Origin: Candidatus Obscuribacterales bacterium
GTDB taxonomy: Bacteria; Cyanobacteriota; Vampirovibrionia; Obscuribacterales; Obscuribacteraceae
NCBI GenBank assembly: GCA_021732085.1
Contig: JAKFVQ010000027.1
Span: 62,001 to 126,000 of the forward strand
Direction: 5' to 3'
DNA length: 64,000 bases
Shown: in pieces, positions 42,240 through 50,983 of the stretch
Position numbering within the stretch: the first letter of the stretch is position 1
How the letters are laid out: each line of letters opens with the position of its first letter
Program-made: the position numbers and the translations under genes
The notes under the pieces: model-generated
Databases searched by the model: none
What the model was told of the DNA's origin: nothing
Seen by the model: the letters and a program-made list of their open reading frames with translations, nothing else

Positions 42240-44825
42240 TTATGCTTCCCTATTCATGAAAGCAAGCACTTCGTTCTGCACGCTCGCGTGTTCTCTTTTC
42301 AGCTCTTGTCCCCACTGCGTCAGATTATCCCAGTTTTGTGAAGCTGCGTTCAGTTCTAATTGCGAACTCAGGGTCGCCATTTTTCGCGCCCTCATGGTGG
42401 CACACGAGCCCCGCATTTTATGAGCAGTCGCCTGCACGGCATCATGGTCGCGATTCTCTAAGGATTCTAGTAGTTTGAGCATAGATTGCTCCGTTTCTAG
42501 ATGAAAAACTTTGATCAGTTTTCGGACGGCTTTCGAGCCAAACATTGTTTCCAAACCGGCAATATCAATTGCTGGTTCAGCATCAGCCCTGGCTGTTTCA
42601 TGCGATTGCGTCTTCTCTTCAGTGGAATGACTGGAATGATCTTGGAACGTCAGCCAGCATCCAAGCACCCTGCGCAGCTCCTCAAGCTCAACCGGTTTGC
42701 TGACGTAATCGTCCATCCCAGCGGCAACACATGCATCCCTGTCGCCTTGCATTGCGTGAGCTGTCATTGCAATGATCGGAACCCTGCGGCCAGTCAGGAC
42801 TTCTTGTCTGCGAATCTGTCTGGTAGCTTCAAAGCCGTCCATCTCCGGCATCTGGCAATCCATCAAAATCGCTCGGAACTTGTTCGAGTTTGCAGCCTGA
42901 ACGGCTTCCTTTCCGTTATTAACAACTTGTGTGGATAGCCCCAGCTCATTCAACTGAAGTTCAGCCACCATCTGATTTGCGACATTATCTTCAGCCAGGA
43001 GAATAAGTCCACCTTCGAAGATCTTTTGCGCGTTGCACTGAGCTAACTGGACAATTTCTGATGCAGTTTCAGTGACAGCGCATCGAGCATCGACACCGCT
43101 CAAAGAACCGGATACAACATCAAAAAGTTGCGATTGTTTGATAGGTTTTCTGAGATACCCTCTGAATCCCTCTTTTACTGCAGTTTCTCCCTGCCCCGCT
43201 TGGTCAAGTGCTGTCATCATTAGGAGCACCGGCACTGGTGCTATCTTCTTGTCATTCTGAATCTCTTTGGCCAACTCCATACCGTTCATTTCTGGCATGA
43301 TGAAATCGGTAAGGACGATGTCGTATTTCGCCGAGCCTTCATTTCGCAGTAACGATAGCGCATCCGATGAGTGAGAGACTGAGGTGTAGCGGACTCCCCA
43401 GGCGTCTAAATACGTTGCTATTACTTCTCTGGATACGGCATCATCGTCTACGATCAATACGTGCTTCGCTGATAGGTCTTGTTGATGGTTTTCTGCGTAG
43501 GGTGCCGGTTCCAACGCTTTTAGCGGAAGGAGGAAAGTGAAAGTGGAACCCTCGCCCTTCTTACTCCTGACACTAATTTCACCGCCCATTAATTCAACAA
43601 GGCGTTTGCATATGCTCAATCCCAGACCGGTGCCACCTAATTTACGAGTTGTGGAACCGTCCGCTTGTACGAACGGACGGAAGAGCTTTCCTATCTCTTC
43701 TTCGCTCATTCCGATTCCCTGGTCAATGATCGTGAATCGAACTAATGAGTCATTATCATCGGCCGGTTCACGCACCACTTTCACAAGAATAGATCCTGTG
43801 CTGGAAAACTTTACTGCGTTACCAATCAAGTTGATGAGTATTTGTCTGATGCGGCCGGGATCGCCTGTTACCTGGCGAGGAATTGTCGGATCTATGTACG
43901 TGAGCAACGACATGCCTTTTGATTGGCATTGACCGACCAGAAGTTCAGCCGTCCCTTCCACAAGTTGCACCGGATCAAAGTTGATGTATTCGATCGTAAG
44001 TTTTCCAGCTTCGATCTTCGAGAAGTCGAGAATATCACCAATCAGCGAAATCAATGCGCGTCCTGCTTCCTTGATCAGGCTGAGGTGCTCGCGGTGCTTT
44101 TCGACTGTGGTGCTGCGTAATAAAATATCCGTGAATCCGACAACCGCGTTCATCGGAGTGCGAATTTCGTGGCTCATGTTCGCCAGGAATTCGCTCTTCA
44201 ATCGTGTTGCTTCGATGACTTGCTCATTCTTTTCTTCGAGCTGTCGGCGCTGCTGTTCCAATTCAACCAATAGCACTTCGAGTTCTTTGGTTCGCTGGAG
44301 AAGTGCCTCCTCCAGCTTTTTGCGATTTTCCATCTCTAGTTGTTGGCCAAGAGCATTTCCGAGTAAGCCCGCCATGAGCTGGAGTGTTGCTATGTCTTCA
44401 GCCGAGAATGCATTAACAGTAGTGCCAACGACTTTAAGGACACCGACCGTTTCGCCCGCTCTATCCAAAGGCACGCAGACCATTGAAACGGCGCCAACCT
44501 TCTTGCATGCTTCGTAGTTGACTCTTGGATCGTTTGCAGTGTCAGGGCATATTTTCATTTCCCTGTCGCGTACTGACATTCCAGATAGACTTGTGAACTT
44601 TGACAAGCGCAGACCGATGTAAGGCGCAACGCTTCCGCAGGCAGCCTTATAAACCATGTCGTCGCCGTCGACCAATTCGACCACTGCGCCGGTTGCAGGA
44701 GTGAGAATCTGCATCCGCTCAACAACCGTATCCATAAATGATTGGAGGTCGAAACCTGCCATGGCAAGCATGGACTGTGTTTCGATGATTTGTTTCAAGT
44801 GTTCTGTAGTTTCCACTTGGTCCAA
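42240..44825 (-). CDS. Hybrid sensor histidine kinase (GAF-HisKA-HATPase-REC-REC-HPt)
   Basis: This encodes 861 residues without membrane helices. Residues ~15-165 form a GAF sensor domain, followed by a coiled coil (~165-210). The kinase core has His219 (ANMSHEIRTPM), the N-box Asn336 (INLIGNAVKF), DQGIGMS and GTGLGLSICKRL. Receiver 1 has Asp507 (VLTDFIMPEMNG), receiver 2 Asp656 (ILMDCQMPEMDG), and the C-terminal HPt has His802 (ATAHKMRGSC). All phosphorelay residues are present, as in BarA-type kinases. The cytosolic GAF suggests sensing of a soluble ligand or redox state. The stop is followed at once by a 13-bp direct repeat of its last codons. A CheY-like receiver gene follows. Confidence 0.93.
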   Translation of the reverse strand: MDQVETTEHLKQIIETQSMLAMAGFDLQSFMDTVVERMQILTPATGAVVELVDGDDMVYKAACGSVAPYIGLRLSKFTSLSGMSVRDREMKICPDTANDPRVNYEACKKVGAVSMVCVPLDRAGETVGVLKVVGTTVNAFSAEDIATLQLMAGLLGNALGQQLEMENRKKLEEALLQRTKELEVLLVELEQQRRQLEEKNEQVIEATRLKSEFLANMSHEIRTPMNAVVGFTDILLRSTTVEKHREHLSLIKEAGRALISLIGDILDFSKIEAGKLTIEYINFDPVQLVEGTAELLVGQCQSKGMSLLTYIDPTIPRQVTGDPGRIRQILINLIGNAVKFSSTGSILVKVVREPADDNDSLVRFTIIDQGIGMSEEEIGKLFRPFVQADGSTTRKLGGTGLGLSICKRLVELMGGEISVRSKKGEGSTFTFLLPLKALEPAPYAENHQQDLSAKHVLIVDDDAVSREVIATYLDAWGVRYTSVSHSSDALSLLRNEGSAKYDIVLTDFIMPEMNGMELAKEIQNDKKIAPVPVLLMMTALDQAGQGETAVKEGFRGYLRKPIKQSQLFDVVSGSLSGVDARCAVTETASEIVQLAQCNAQKIFEGGLILLAEDNVANQMVAELQLNELGLSTQVVNNGKEAVQAANSNKFRAILMDCQMPEMDGFEATRQIRRQEVLTGRRVPIIAMTAHAMQGDRDACVAAGMDDYVSKPVELEELRRVLGCWLTFQDHSSHSTEEKTQSHETARADAEPAIDIAGLETMFGSKAVRKLIKVFHLETEQSMLKLLESLENRDHDAVQATAHKMRGSCATMRARKMATLSSQLELNAASQNWDNLTQWGQELKREHASVQNEVLAFMNREA

Positions 44826-45218
44826 TCATTGCACGCGGGAGCGTGCGGCCACCCCGACATGCCATTATCCCCTTTCAGGCTCGACGACTCAATTATCTGT
44901 GTATACCTTTAAGGCTGCCTGACAACTTGTCCTCGGAATCCCGCATGGGCGGGCGGTAGAAGTAACTCTTGGCATTTGATGCGAATGGATTCGTGCTATT
45001 AGTCATCTAGCTTTCCACGTAGATTCTGTAGCCGTTTTTATGAATCGTTCGGTGCACAAAATGTCTGCGCAGGCAAAGATCAAGTTCGCTGCACTTAGAA
45101 GCCGGCGGTCCAAGGAGTGCAACCTGCTACAAGATACCCGCCGTGTATAGCTGTATTCGGAGCAGCCTGGAAGCCTGCGCTGCCATTTTCGCTGGCAGTT
45201 CTTGCTGCGAAGTAAATG
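44826..45218. other. Intergenic region with a small hairpin
   Basis: About 390 bases separate the hybrid kinase start from the end of the next minus-strand gene. A perfect six-base stem (CTGCCA/TGGCAG, seven-base loop) at 45180-45198 lies just past the stop of the 45219-46496 gene. It could be a weak terminator, though it has no T-tract. I see no gene here. Confidence 0.35.
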
Positions 45219-46496
45219 CTAGCTGCCGGGTTTCGGTTCGGGTAATCCGTCGGCTTTCTTGCCAGGAATCTTTTGAATGATTTCGTGCTGAACGATGCCG
45301 CTACCTAACTCGCTCATGTTTTCCAGAATCTTCGATACCACTCCGATTTGAGCGCCTCGCTTGTAACCAAGGAACCAGTCCGTTGTAGTTTTGAGACTGA
45401 ATGTCGGTATCTTCAGTTCTAGCCCCGTGGTGGTGTCTGTGGTGCCGCTCGGTTTGTATTCCCAGTCGCCTTTTTGTGTTTTGTATAAATTACTTCCTGA
45501 TTCTGTTTGCAAGCTTTGAATTGATCCGCGCGCATCCGTCGTCACTTTTGCGCCTCCGGGCTGGGCGCTTCCGTCTAGGTACTGGGATGGATCTCTGCCT
45601 GCAAAACCGTTAGGTCTGTTGGCGCCCTCCAATGAAGCGGCGGATAAGTCGGCGCGTGTACCATTTGCGTGTACAACGCGATCAAGTTCAAGGTTTCGCT
45701 TCAATCCGAACATTGATGGAGTGTTTTTGAAATACATCGCGCTTCCATCGTTTGTTAACACAACAACGGATCCGTCGCTCATAGAACCAATCTTGGAGCC
45801 GTCTGCTAATTCGCGTAATTTGACTTTTCCGGCAGGTAAGTCGAATGCTGGAGTTGGAATGTCATCCGGGGTCTTGCCTGCGAAAGAATTTTTCAGTCCA
45901 TTCGACGAATCCGCTCCGCTCGTCTTTGGAACCATCGCACCAAGTTCCTGCGCATTTACTGTTGTTTCCTTAAAGCCTTGCAACCAACTGCCGACCTTCG
46001 TGGGGGCTACATATTTTTCGGTGAACTTTGCACCGGCTAAGCCACCCGCTATCCCAATTCCATAATTCAATGCAGCATCGCCGAGATCGTTTCCTAATTG
46101 CACCTTTTGTCTATGCAAGGATTCCGGATTATCCCAAACGGCCATCATCGGATTGGCAACACGAGATGTAATATCAATTGTGGTAGCAGCAATAAATCCG
46201 CGCGTCATCCACGTGGTTGCGAATCTGACACCATTATTTGGATTTCTCGATAACAACGTGAATGCGGAGCCGAGAACAAGTCCGGCGCCTAGTTCGATGC
46301 CGGAACGCCATTTGTGCTCCCAGGCATCCTGTGCACTTTTTGCAATTCCGCTGCCAATATTTCCGGGCACGCTAGCGAGCAATTCAGCCTCAGCTCGCAG
46401 TTTGTCCGCGGCAGAATGCTGTTGTTTATATGCTGTCAGCTCCGGTGAGAGCAACTCAGCATGAGGTATCCCCAGCTCGTTCGACGAACCGCCCAT
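45219..46496 (-). CDS. Hypothetical protein with hydrophobic Gly/Ala core
   Basis: This encodes 425 residues; GGGG precedes the ATG. After a charged helical start there are three to four Gly/Ala-rich hydrophobic segments (IELGAGLVLGSAFTLL, FIAATTIDITS, GIGIAGGLAGAKF) at about residues 70-165, similar in style to the N-terminal part of the HExxH protein at 7231-11307. The C-terminal half has beta hairpins with DG turns (LRELADGSKIGSMSDGSVVVLTNDGS, QSLQTESGSNLYKTQKGDWEYKPSG), reminiscent of surface or toxin-delivery proteins. No catalytic motif is visible. Together with the giant proteins at the left end it may belong to one lineage-specific family of membrane-inserting or effector-like proteins. 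Confidence 0.7.
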   Translation of the reverse strand: MGGSSNELGIPHAELLSPELTAYKQQHSAADKLRAEAELLASVPGNIGSGIAKSAQDAWEHKWRSGIELGAGLVLGSAFTLLSRNPNNGVRFATTWMTRGFIAATTIDITSRVANPMMAVWDNPESLHRQKVQLGNDLGDAALNYGIGIAGGLAGAKFTEKYVAPTKVGSWLQGFKETTVNAQELGAMVPKTSGADSSNGLKNSFAGKTPDDIPTPAFDLPAGKVKLRELADGSKIGSMSDGSVVVLTNDGSAMYFKNTPSMFGLKRNLELDRVVHANGTRADLSAASLEGANRPNGFAGRDPSQYLDGSAQPGGAKVTTDARGSIQSLQTESGSNLYKTQKGDWEYKPSGTTDTTTGLELKIPTFSLKTTTDWFLGYKRGAQIGVVSKILENMSELGSGIVQHEIIQKIPGKKADGLPEPKPGS

Positions 46497-46673
46497 AACG
46501 CCCCAATTCCATTGCCTTTACAAGGGTTTATGGTCAATCAAATATAACGTTGTGTCACCACGGTTTTCCCCACTTGGGCGGGGCCGGTACCGTTAGTTCC
46601 TGCTAAGAAGAAGACGCTGCGGGTCAAATTCTCTGGCAATTGTCATTGAGTAGCGATATTTTGCGGAGCTTCT

Positions 46674-48278
46674 TTATTCTGCGTATGCGACGCCGCTGAA
46701 CTCTTTGTGAAATTCATCCAGAGTCATTTCGAAGACGCCATCATCTTTGCCATCTTTTGGTGTTCCGTCGGCGTTCTTGGGTTCGTCATGACCCCACGGG
46801 TTGCGAACCGTGACTGTCTTGGTATCTTCGTTGTAACCGATGACCGAGTACTCGTGTCCGTCTGGCAAACCTGCATCGGTGCGATCGACAAATGGCGTAT
46901 TGTTGATGTAAGCCGTTACGGGGCGACCCTCTCTGAAGGCTGAACTCAGTGATTCGTGTAGATCGTCTTTCGAAGTGAAAGCGGTGCTGTCGCTGTTCAC
47001 ATCGCGTCCAGTCAGAATGCTCAGTCCAGCGTTTGTTGCCGAGCCGCCATCGCTGCCTTCTTGTGGAACGTTTCCGCCACCGAGATTGAATGGACCACGG
47101 CGGAAGATGCTTTCTTGGCAGTATTGTCCGTATGCTTTCGCCATGATGGGTGCCCAAAGTCCGTGTTCAGTTCCGTGCGAATAAAGCGCAAGTTCTTGCT
47201 CGCTTGGAGCGGTCACTGTGATTGGTTCGTCTGGTGCCCCGGGGAAAGTAACTGTGTATGTGCCGTCTCCGTTATCATTTATCATGTCGGCAATCGCTTG
47301 TGGATTTGTTGCCGCCAGTGAGGAGAGTGCTGAGTTGAAATAGCAATCGCCGATTCCACCTTGTTGAATGGCTTCGGGCACAATGTCGCGCAGCGGATCA
47401 TCAGCGTTGGGATAGAGGTCTCGACTTGTGGCTTCTTCTGCGTGGCGTTGGGTCTTGTCCATTGTTCCTTGAACCCCCCAAACGAGCTGAACGTTATCTT
47501 GTGGCGCGTATTCTTTCGACCAGTAGTCATCGAGGTCGCTCGTTGTGAATCCGTCATTCTCGTCGCCGACTTCATCGTCGTGTGCTTCTTCGATGTCACC
47601 GGTAAGGTTTTTCAAAGTTTGAATGTTCTTTATTTGCTGAGCATCGAGACCGCCAGCTTCGAGTGTGGCGTCGAGTTCGTCCTCGGTAACGTGTCCGTCG
47701 CTGTCTTTGTCGAGTGAGGCAAAGTTGTCGACGGCATATTTCCTTGCTTGGGCGAAATCATTGCGGTCTTCGCTCATTTGCTTTTGAATTGCATCAAACT
47801 GTGCAATGTCAGCGCGAGAGATGCCATCGTTTTCATCGCCGATCTCATCGTCATTTAGTTCTTCGAGTTCTTCCTGGTGTTTCTTCAAAGCCGCGACGAA
47901 ACGAGCATTACGATCCGAGAAATTGGGATTCTGGACCGCGGCGTCTATCTCGTCCTCGCTCATGTAGCCATCGGCATCGGTATCAATGAGGTCGAAGTTA
48001 TCGTTGGACAAGTCGATGAATTGATCGACGGTCGTGCGAGCCGTGCATTCTTGCGCCGACTTTGGTTTGTTAGCCGCGGGCGCCTCATCCATATCGAAGC
48101 AGAAGTCGGGCAAATAAGATTTAGCTGTCTCGGCCACACGCTGCAGCTCAGCTGCGATGACATTTCGCTGTTCATCGGGTGAACAGGCATTAGCTTCATC
48201 CTGAAGCGCACTTGTATCGGTGGCATTTGTACCTACATTAGATTCCTGGGATTCGACGCATTGTTCGTGTTCGTCCAT
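46674..48278 (-). CDS. EF-hand/calpain-like cysteine protease
   Basis: This encodes 534 residues from the ATG at 48278 (GAGG five bases upstream); the frame opens from a TTG at 48326. Two canonical EF-hand loops occur at residues 99-110 (DTDADGYMSEDE) and 190-201 (DKDSDGHVTEDE), with weaker DENDG loops after each (near 148 and 239). The C-terminal half is a calpain-type C2 peptidase: Gln305/306 before GDCYFNSALSSL with Cys312, His475 in DGHEYSVIGY and Asn493 in VRNPWG. Spacing between the triad residues resembles animal calpains. Calcium binding followed by proteolysis is thus the natural reading. No signal peptide is seen, so a cytoplasmic or non-classically exported enzyme is likely. Substrate unknown. 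Confidence 0.9.
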   Translation of the reverse strand: MDEHEQCVESQESNVGTNATDTSALQDEANACSPDEQRNVIAAELQRVAETAKSYLPDFCFDMDEAPAANKPKSAQECTARTTVDQFIDLSNDNFDLIDTDADGYMSEDEIDAAVQNPNFSDRNARFVAALKKHQEELEELNDDEIGDENDGISRADIAQFDAIQKQMSEDRNDFAQARKYAVDNFASLDKDSDGHVTEDELDATLEAGGLDAQQIKNIQTLKNLTGDIEEAHDDEVGDENDGFTTSDLDDYWSKEYAPQDNVQLVWGVQGTMDKTQRHAEEATSRDLYPNADDPLRDIVPEAIQQGGIGDCYFNSALSSLAATNPQAIADMINDNGDGTYTVTFPGAPDEPITVTAPSEQELALYSHGTEHGLWAPIMAKAYGQYCQESIFRRGPFNLGGGNVPQEGSDGGSATNAGLSILTGRDVNSDSTAFTSKDDLHESLSSAFREGRPVTAYINNTPFVDRTDAGLPDGHEYSVIGYNEDTKTVTVRNPWGHDEPKNADGTPKDGKDDGVFEMTLDEFHKEFSGVAYAE

Positions 48279-48482
48279 AAAGGCCTCTTCTCGTAGTAAA
48301 ACGGACGCTTCAGAGAAGCGATCCAAACATCCTTGCTAATACAAGAGCTACGGATGAGGTTTTGGAATTAGGACGGAGTCGTGGTTATTTAGACCGCGGG
48401 ACGTCAAGCTGGAGTCTCCTGTGCGGTTCGCCAATCGATTCTACGACGATGTAAAATTGCAAAGAGAACAGGCAGGAAGTAG

Positions 48483-48659
48483 ATGACCGGCGACGAGTTG
48501 AAAACTCAACTGGAGACCGCGCGCAATGGAGGTGGACATTTTCCACCTACTCGTATTGGCGCTGCTGACAATTCGCAGTCACCTGAATCTGCTGTGTGTT
48601 GTAGCTGCAAACAGCTGGTAAGCGATTTCCGCAAGGGATTTGTACCGTTTAGCAATTGA
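48483..48659 (+). CDS. Small hypothetical protein with CCxC cluster
   Basis: This is a 58-residue frame on the plus strand with a GGAAG site three bases before the ATG. It starts MTGDELKTQLETARNGGGHF and contains VCCSCKQL near residue 40, a possible metal site or crosslink site. It lies alone in the gap between the calpain gene and the membrane-protein gene, both on the other strand. The Gly-triplet followed by a Cys/Ser/Thr-containing tail is faintly precursor-like, but the leader pattern is weak. It may be a chance frame. Confidence 0.35.
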   Translation: MTGDELKTQLETARNGGGHFPPTRIGAADNSQSPESAVCCSCKQLVSDFRKGFVPFSN

Positions 48660-48773
48660 ACAGAAAACGCTTATTTTGCTGCTGTTGAGAAGTTCCTAAT
48701 GAGGAATAGTTTGTAGTTCGTGGTCGGGAGTTAGAAAGATTTCTTGAATCTGTTTATGCCTAACTGGTGAATT

Positions 48774-49556
48774 CTATGTTTTACTCAATGCTTTTTCACA
48801 TGCTGCGATGACCCGTTGGGCGTTAGATTTGATAAGTGTTCGTCTAAAAACGGTAATTGGCCAGATCAGCATAAACGCCATGACGAAGGCGCCCTTCCAT
48901 GTTGGTTTGAATACGGCTGCTTCTTTGTCGAAATAATATAAACCGCGCTTGGCTTGCATTTCGTGGCTGCCAACCACTTCGTCGGCGATGAATTTTGCTG
49001 CATTGTCGGTGGCTCGTTCGACTTTGCTGGCGTTCTTTATGCGTTTCTTCAAAACGTATTGATGAACTTCGTACATTTTTTTGATGTCGTTTAGCTCAGG
49101 AAGAATTGTTTTGATGTAAGTCCTTCCGGAAGGATAAGGAAGCAGTGTACTAATGTTGTTTGTATCGATAGTTTTTCCGTCCGAGAGCTTTGTTGAAAAC
49201 TCTACGAAGGATGCCTTGATGTGCTCGGCGCCTTCTTGTGTGGAGCTGACAATTGCAGCGATGGCAAGATCTGTCGAATTTGCATTTGAGTAGAGAAGCA
49301 CCCAGTTGGTTATTTGTGCTGCTGGATCGCGCATGCGAACAATACCGCGTCTTGTGAAGTCTATCGCGGTTAGTGATTCAATAATTCCTTGGGAGAACTG
49401 GTCCACTTCCGGCGGGACCATGTCGGCTGCGACGTCGCTAGCTGGAGGTTCAGCGCTCATCTTTTGAGTTGCCTGAATCAACCAGGCAAATAAGCAATAA
49501 ACTACGAACCAAATTGCGAAAATCGCTCCTGCAGCGCAGGCTAAGTAGAATTCCAT
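48774..49556 (-). CDS. Two-helix membrane protein, hypothetical
   Basis: This encodes 260 residues. A membrane helix at the N-terminus (CAAGAIFAIWFVVYCLFAWLI) and another near residue 225 (FVMAFMLIWPITVF) frame a soluble helical domain of about 190 residues, rich in Lys and Asp. The C-terminal tail is basic. I do not recognise the domain. It is a single gene, with the ssb terminator region upstream and the small plus-strand frame downstream. Confidence 0.7.
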   Translation of the reverse strand: MEFYLACAAGAIFAIWFVVYCLFAWLIQATQKMSAEPPASDVAADMVPPEVDQFSQGIIESLTAIDFTRRGIVRMRDPAAQITNWVLLYSNANSTDLAIAAIVSSTQEGAEHIKASFVEFSTKLSDGKTIDTNNISTLLPYPSGRTYIKTILPELNDIKKMYEVHQYVLKKRIKNASKVERATDNAAKFIADEVVGSHEMQAKRGLYYFDKEAAVFKPTWKGAFVMAFMLIWPITVFRRTLIKSNAQRVIAACEKALSKT

Positions 49557-49664
49557 TTGTGCTCCGGTATCCCGCAGTTAATCGGCGGATAGTTCCGGAG
49601 AAAGAATACCCGAATTTTGCAGTCTCATAACGACGACAGCGTAATCGGTTTTGCTTTCAATTTA

Positions 49665-49798
49665 TAGGTAAGAAAAACAGGCCATAGGCCGGGCTCGAAA
49701 ATGGTTCGCCTGCAAAATAACTGCTTGGGTTTCGCTCGCGGGTTGAGCAACAGTTTTGAACTATTTTGAGTCCGGCCTTGTGGCCTGTTCTTCCTTAG
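49665..49798. repeat. Imperfect long inverted repeat (hairpin element, possible bidirectional terminator)
   Basis: Arms of about 35 bp flank a 60-base centre. The left arm has AACAGGCCATAGGCC then GGGCTCGAAAAT; the right arm carries the complement with a few changes (TATTTTGAGTCC, GGCC, GGCCTGTTCTT). A second, inner pairing (AACTG...CAGTT) lies in the loop. T-rich runs at both outer ends make it a plausible two-way terminator between ssb and the membrane-protein gene, but the size and structure also fit a small non-autonomous mobile element. Confidence 0.65.
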
Positions 49799-49889
49799 TT
49801 GGCGCGATGGAGAAAAATTTCCAAAGTCCAATAATGGACTGCCAAGTTTATGTGACTTGATAATGCTATTGATGCGTTTTTAGCAGATC

Positions 49890-49948
49890 AACATCCCCCT
49901 TACGGTGGGTGTCGTGAGTTGGAATCTCTACGAGTACGTTTTCTCCTT
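49890..49948 (+). pseudogene. Second degraded copy of the tRNA-Arg 3' half
   Basis: It matches the anticodon-arm to T-arm region of the tRNA at 13868: AACA, CC, GGTGGGTGTCGTGAGTT, then AATCTCT-CGAG, with many changes including the anticodon loop. The T-stem no longer pairs well. It has the same orientation as the intact tRNA. It appears to be an older integration scar or duplicated tRNA remnant. No gene shares this part of the 49557-50125 gap. Confidence 0.5.
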
Positions 49949-50125
49949 TCTAGTGTGATTCTCATTGAGTCTACTCCTTTCATTTGTGGGTGAGTAATGA
50001 TTGCTGGTGACGGTGGCACGTTACCGTTTTTTCTCATTGGCACTAAGCCTGAGAAGTAAGAAAAACCTTTTGTTTGGACGTGTGTGTGGTGCGTGTGTGT
50101 GTAGAGGAACGAAAAATTTGTATTA

Positions 50126-50743
50126 CTATCTTCGCGAAGATAGATAGCGAGATTTAGGTCTGTAGTGGTTTTTTGGTTCAGCAACAACGCTGACACTACG
50201 TGAACCGGCCAGTAAGCTGTCTGCTTCTGCCTCGTCTAAGACGCCTTCGTCGAACCCAGCAAACTCTGTGACTTCATCCGGAGCAGTAGCCATCTGCTCG
50301 GCTTCTTCTGCAGCCGGCATATTGTTTGAACTAGATACAGCGACGAGCGCGGGACCAGTGTTTGAGGTGGCTGCTGATTGGGAGCCTTCCGTTTTACTGT
50401 AGTCGTTGGCATGGCTCTTATTACCTCTGGGCAGGAATGTAATTTGAGTAGCGGTAATTACCGGGGTCGAGCGCTCTCGACCGCTTTGATCGGTCCAGTG
50501 TTCAAACGCCATCCTTCCTGTAGCGACGATCTGATTACCTTTTTGCAAGTACTTCACAACGTTTTCGGCTGTGCGTCCCCAGGCTTCGACTTTGTAGTAG
50601 TCGACATGCTCGACCGCGCTATCTGTGCGCGATGGATAACTTACTCCCAGGGATATATTCGTTTTGACCTTTCCGGATTGGAACACTTGCAATTGCGGTG
50701 TTTTGGTCAGGTACCCAACGATAGTTACATTCACCATTGTCAT
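50126..50743 (-). CDS. ssb: Single-stranded DNA-binding protein
   Basis: This encodes 205 residues from the ATG at 50743, which has GGAGGAAG six bases upstream; the frame opens at 50836 but lacks a site there. The OB-fold region (residues 1-105) is typical of bacterial SSB: VNVTIVGYLTKTPQLQVFQSGKVKTNISLGVS, YYKVEAWGRTAENVVKYLQKGNQIVATGRM, TATQITFLPRG. It would coat single-stranded DNA in replication and repair. The C-terminal tail is Ser/Ala/Glu-rich and ends in KSRYLSSRR, a basic end. It lacks the acidic DDDIPF-like tip by which SSB recruits partner proteins, so it may be a specialised paralog. A near-consensus promoter lies upstream. Confidence 0.9.
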   Translation of the reverse strand: MTMVNVTIVGYLTKTPQLQVFQSGKVKTNISLGVSYPSRTDSAVEHVDYYKVEAWGRTAENVVKYLQKGNQIVATGRMAFEHWTDQSGRERSTPVITATQITFLPRGNKSHANDYSKTEGSQSAATSNTGPALVAVSSSNNMPAAEEAEQMATAPDEVTEFAGFDEGVLDEAEADSLLAGSRSVSVVAEPKNHYRPKSRYLSSRR

Positions 50744-50826
50744 AATCACTTCCTCCATCAGTGAGCCAGCGGGAAGCGCTGCCGCCCGGGCTTTTTGAGA
50801 CTTTATTTCGTTGGGGAGATGAATTG

Positions 50827-50855
50827 AGAATAGCAACCATACGAATGTATGTCAA
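50827..50855 (-). promoter_or_regulatory. Sigma70-type promoter of ssb with internal palindrome
   Basis: On the minus strand a perfect TTGACA (-35, 50850-50855) is followed after exactly 17 bases by TATTCT (-10, 50827-50832). Transcription should start near 50820, leaving a leader of about 77 bases. The 14-bp palindrome CATAC-n4-GTATG at 50838-50851 lies in the spacer and touches the -35 box, as expected for a repressor operator. A LexA-like regulator is an option, but no such gene is in the window. Confidence 0.8.
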
Positions 50856-50983
50856 TGAATAATTTTCCGCTTGGAAAGCCAATTTATCTCTTTGAAACTA
50901 CGCGATTCCGTTAAGTGGTTCTGTGCGTCTTTGGTGGTAAATAACTTGTGGTGGCAGCTGCCGCACTCCTGCTTTTTCAGTCT

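Noticed and set aside
42221..42255. 13-bp direct repeat at the stop codon of the hybrid kinase gene
   Set aside because: A short local duplication with no sign of function; noted in the gene entry only.
49900..50196. 98-codon minus-strand frame
   Set aside because: Its N-terminal end lies inside ssb and its RRDSNSRHPP end comes from the antisense of the tRNA remnant.
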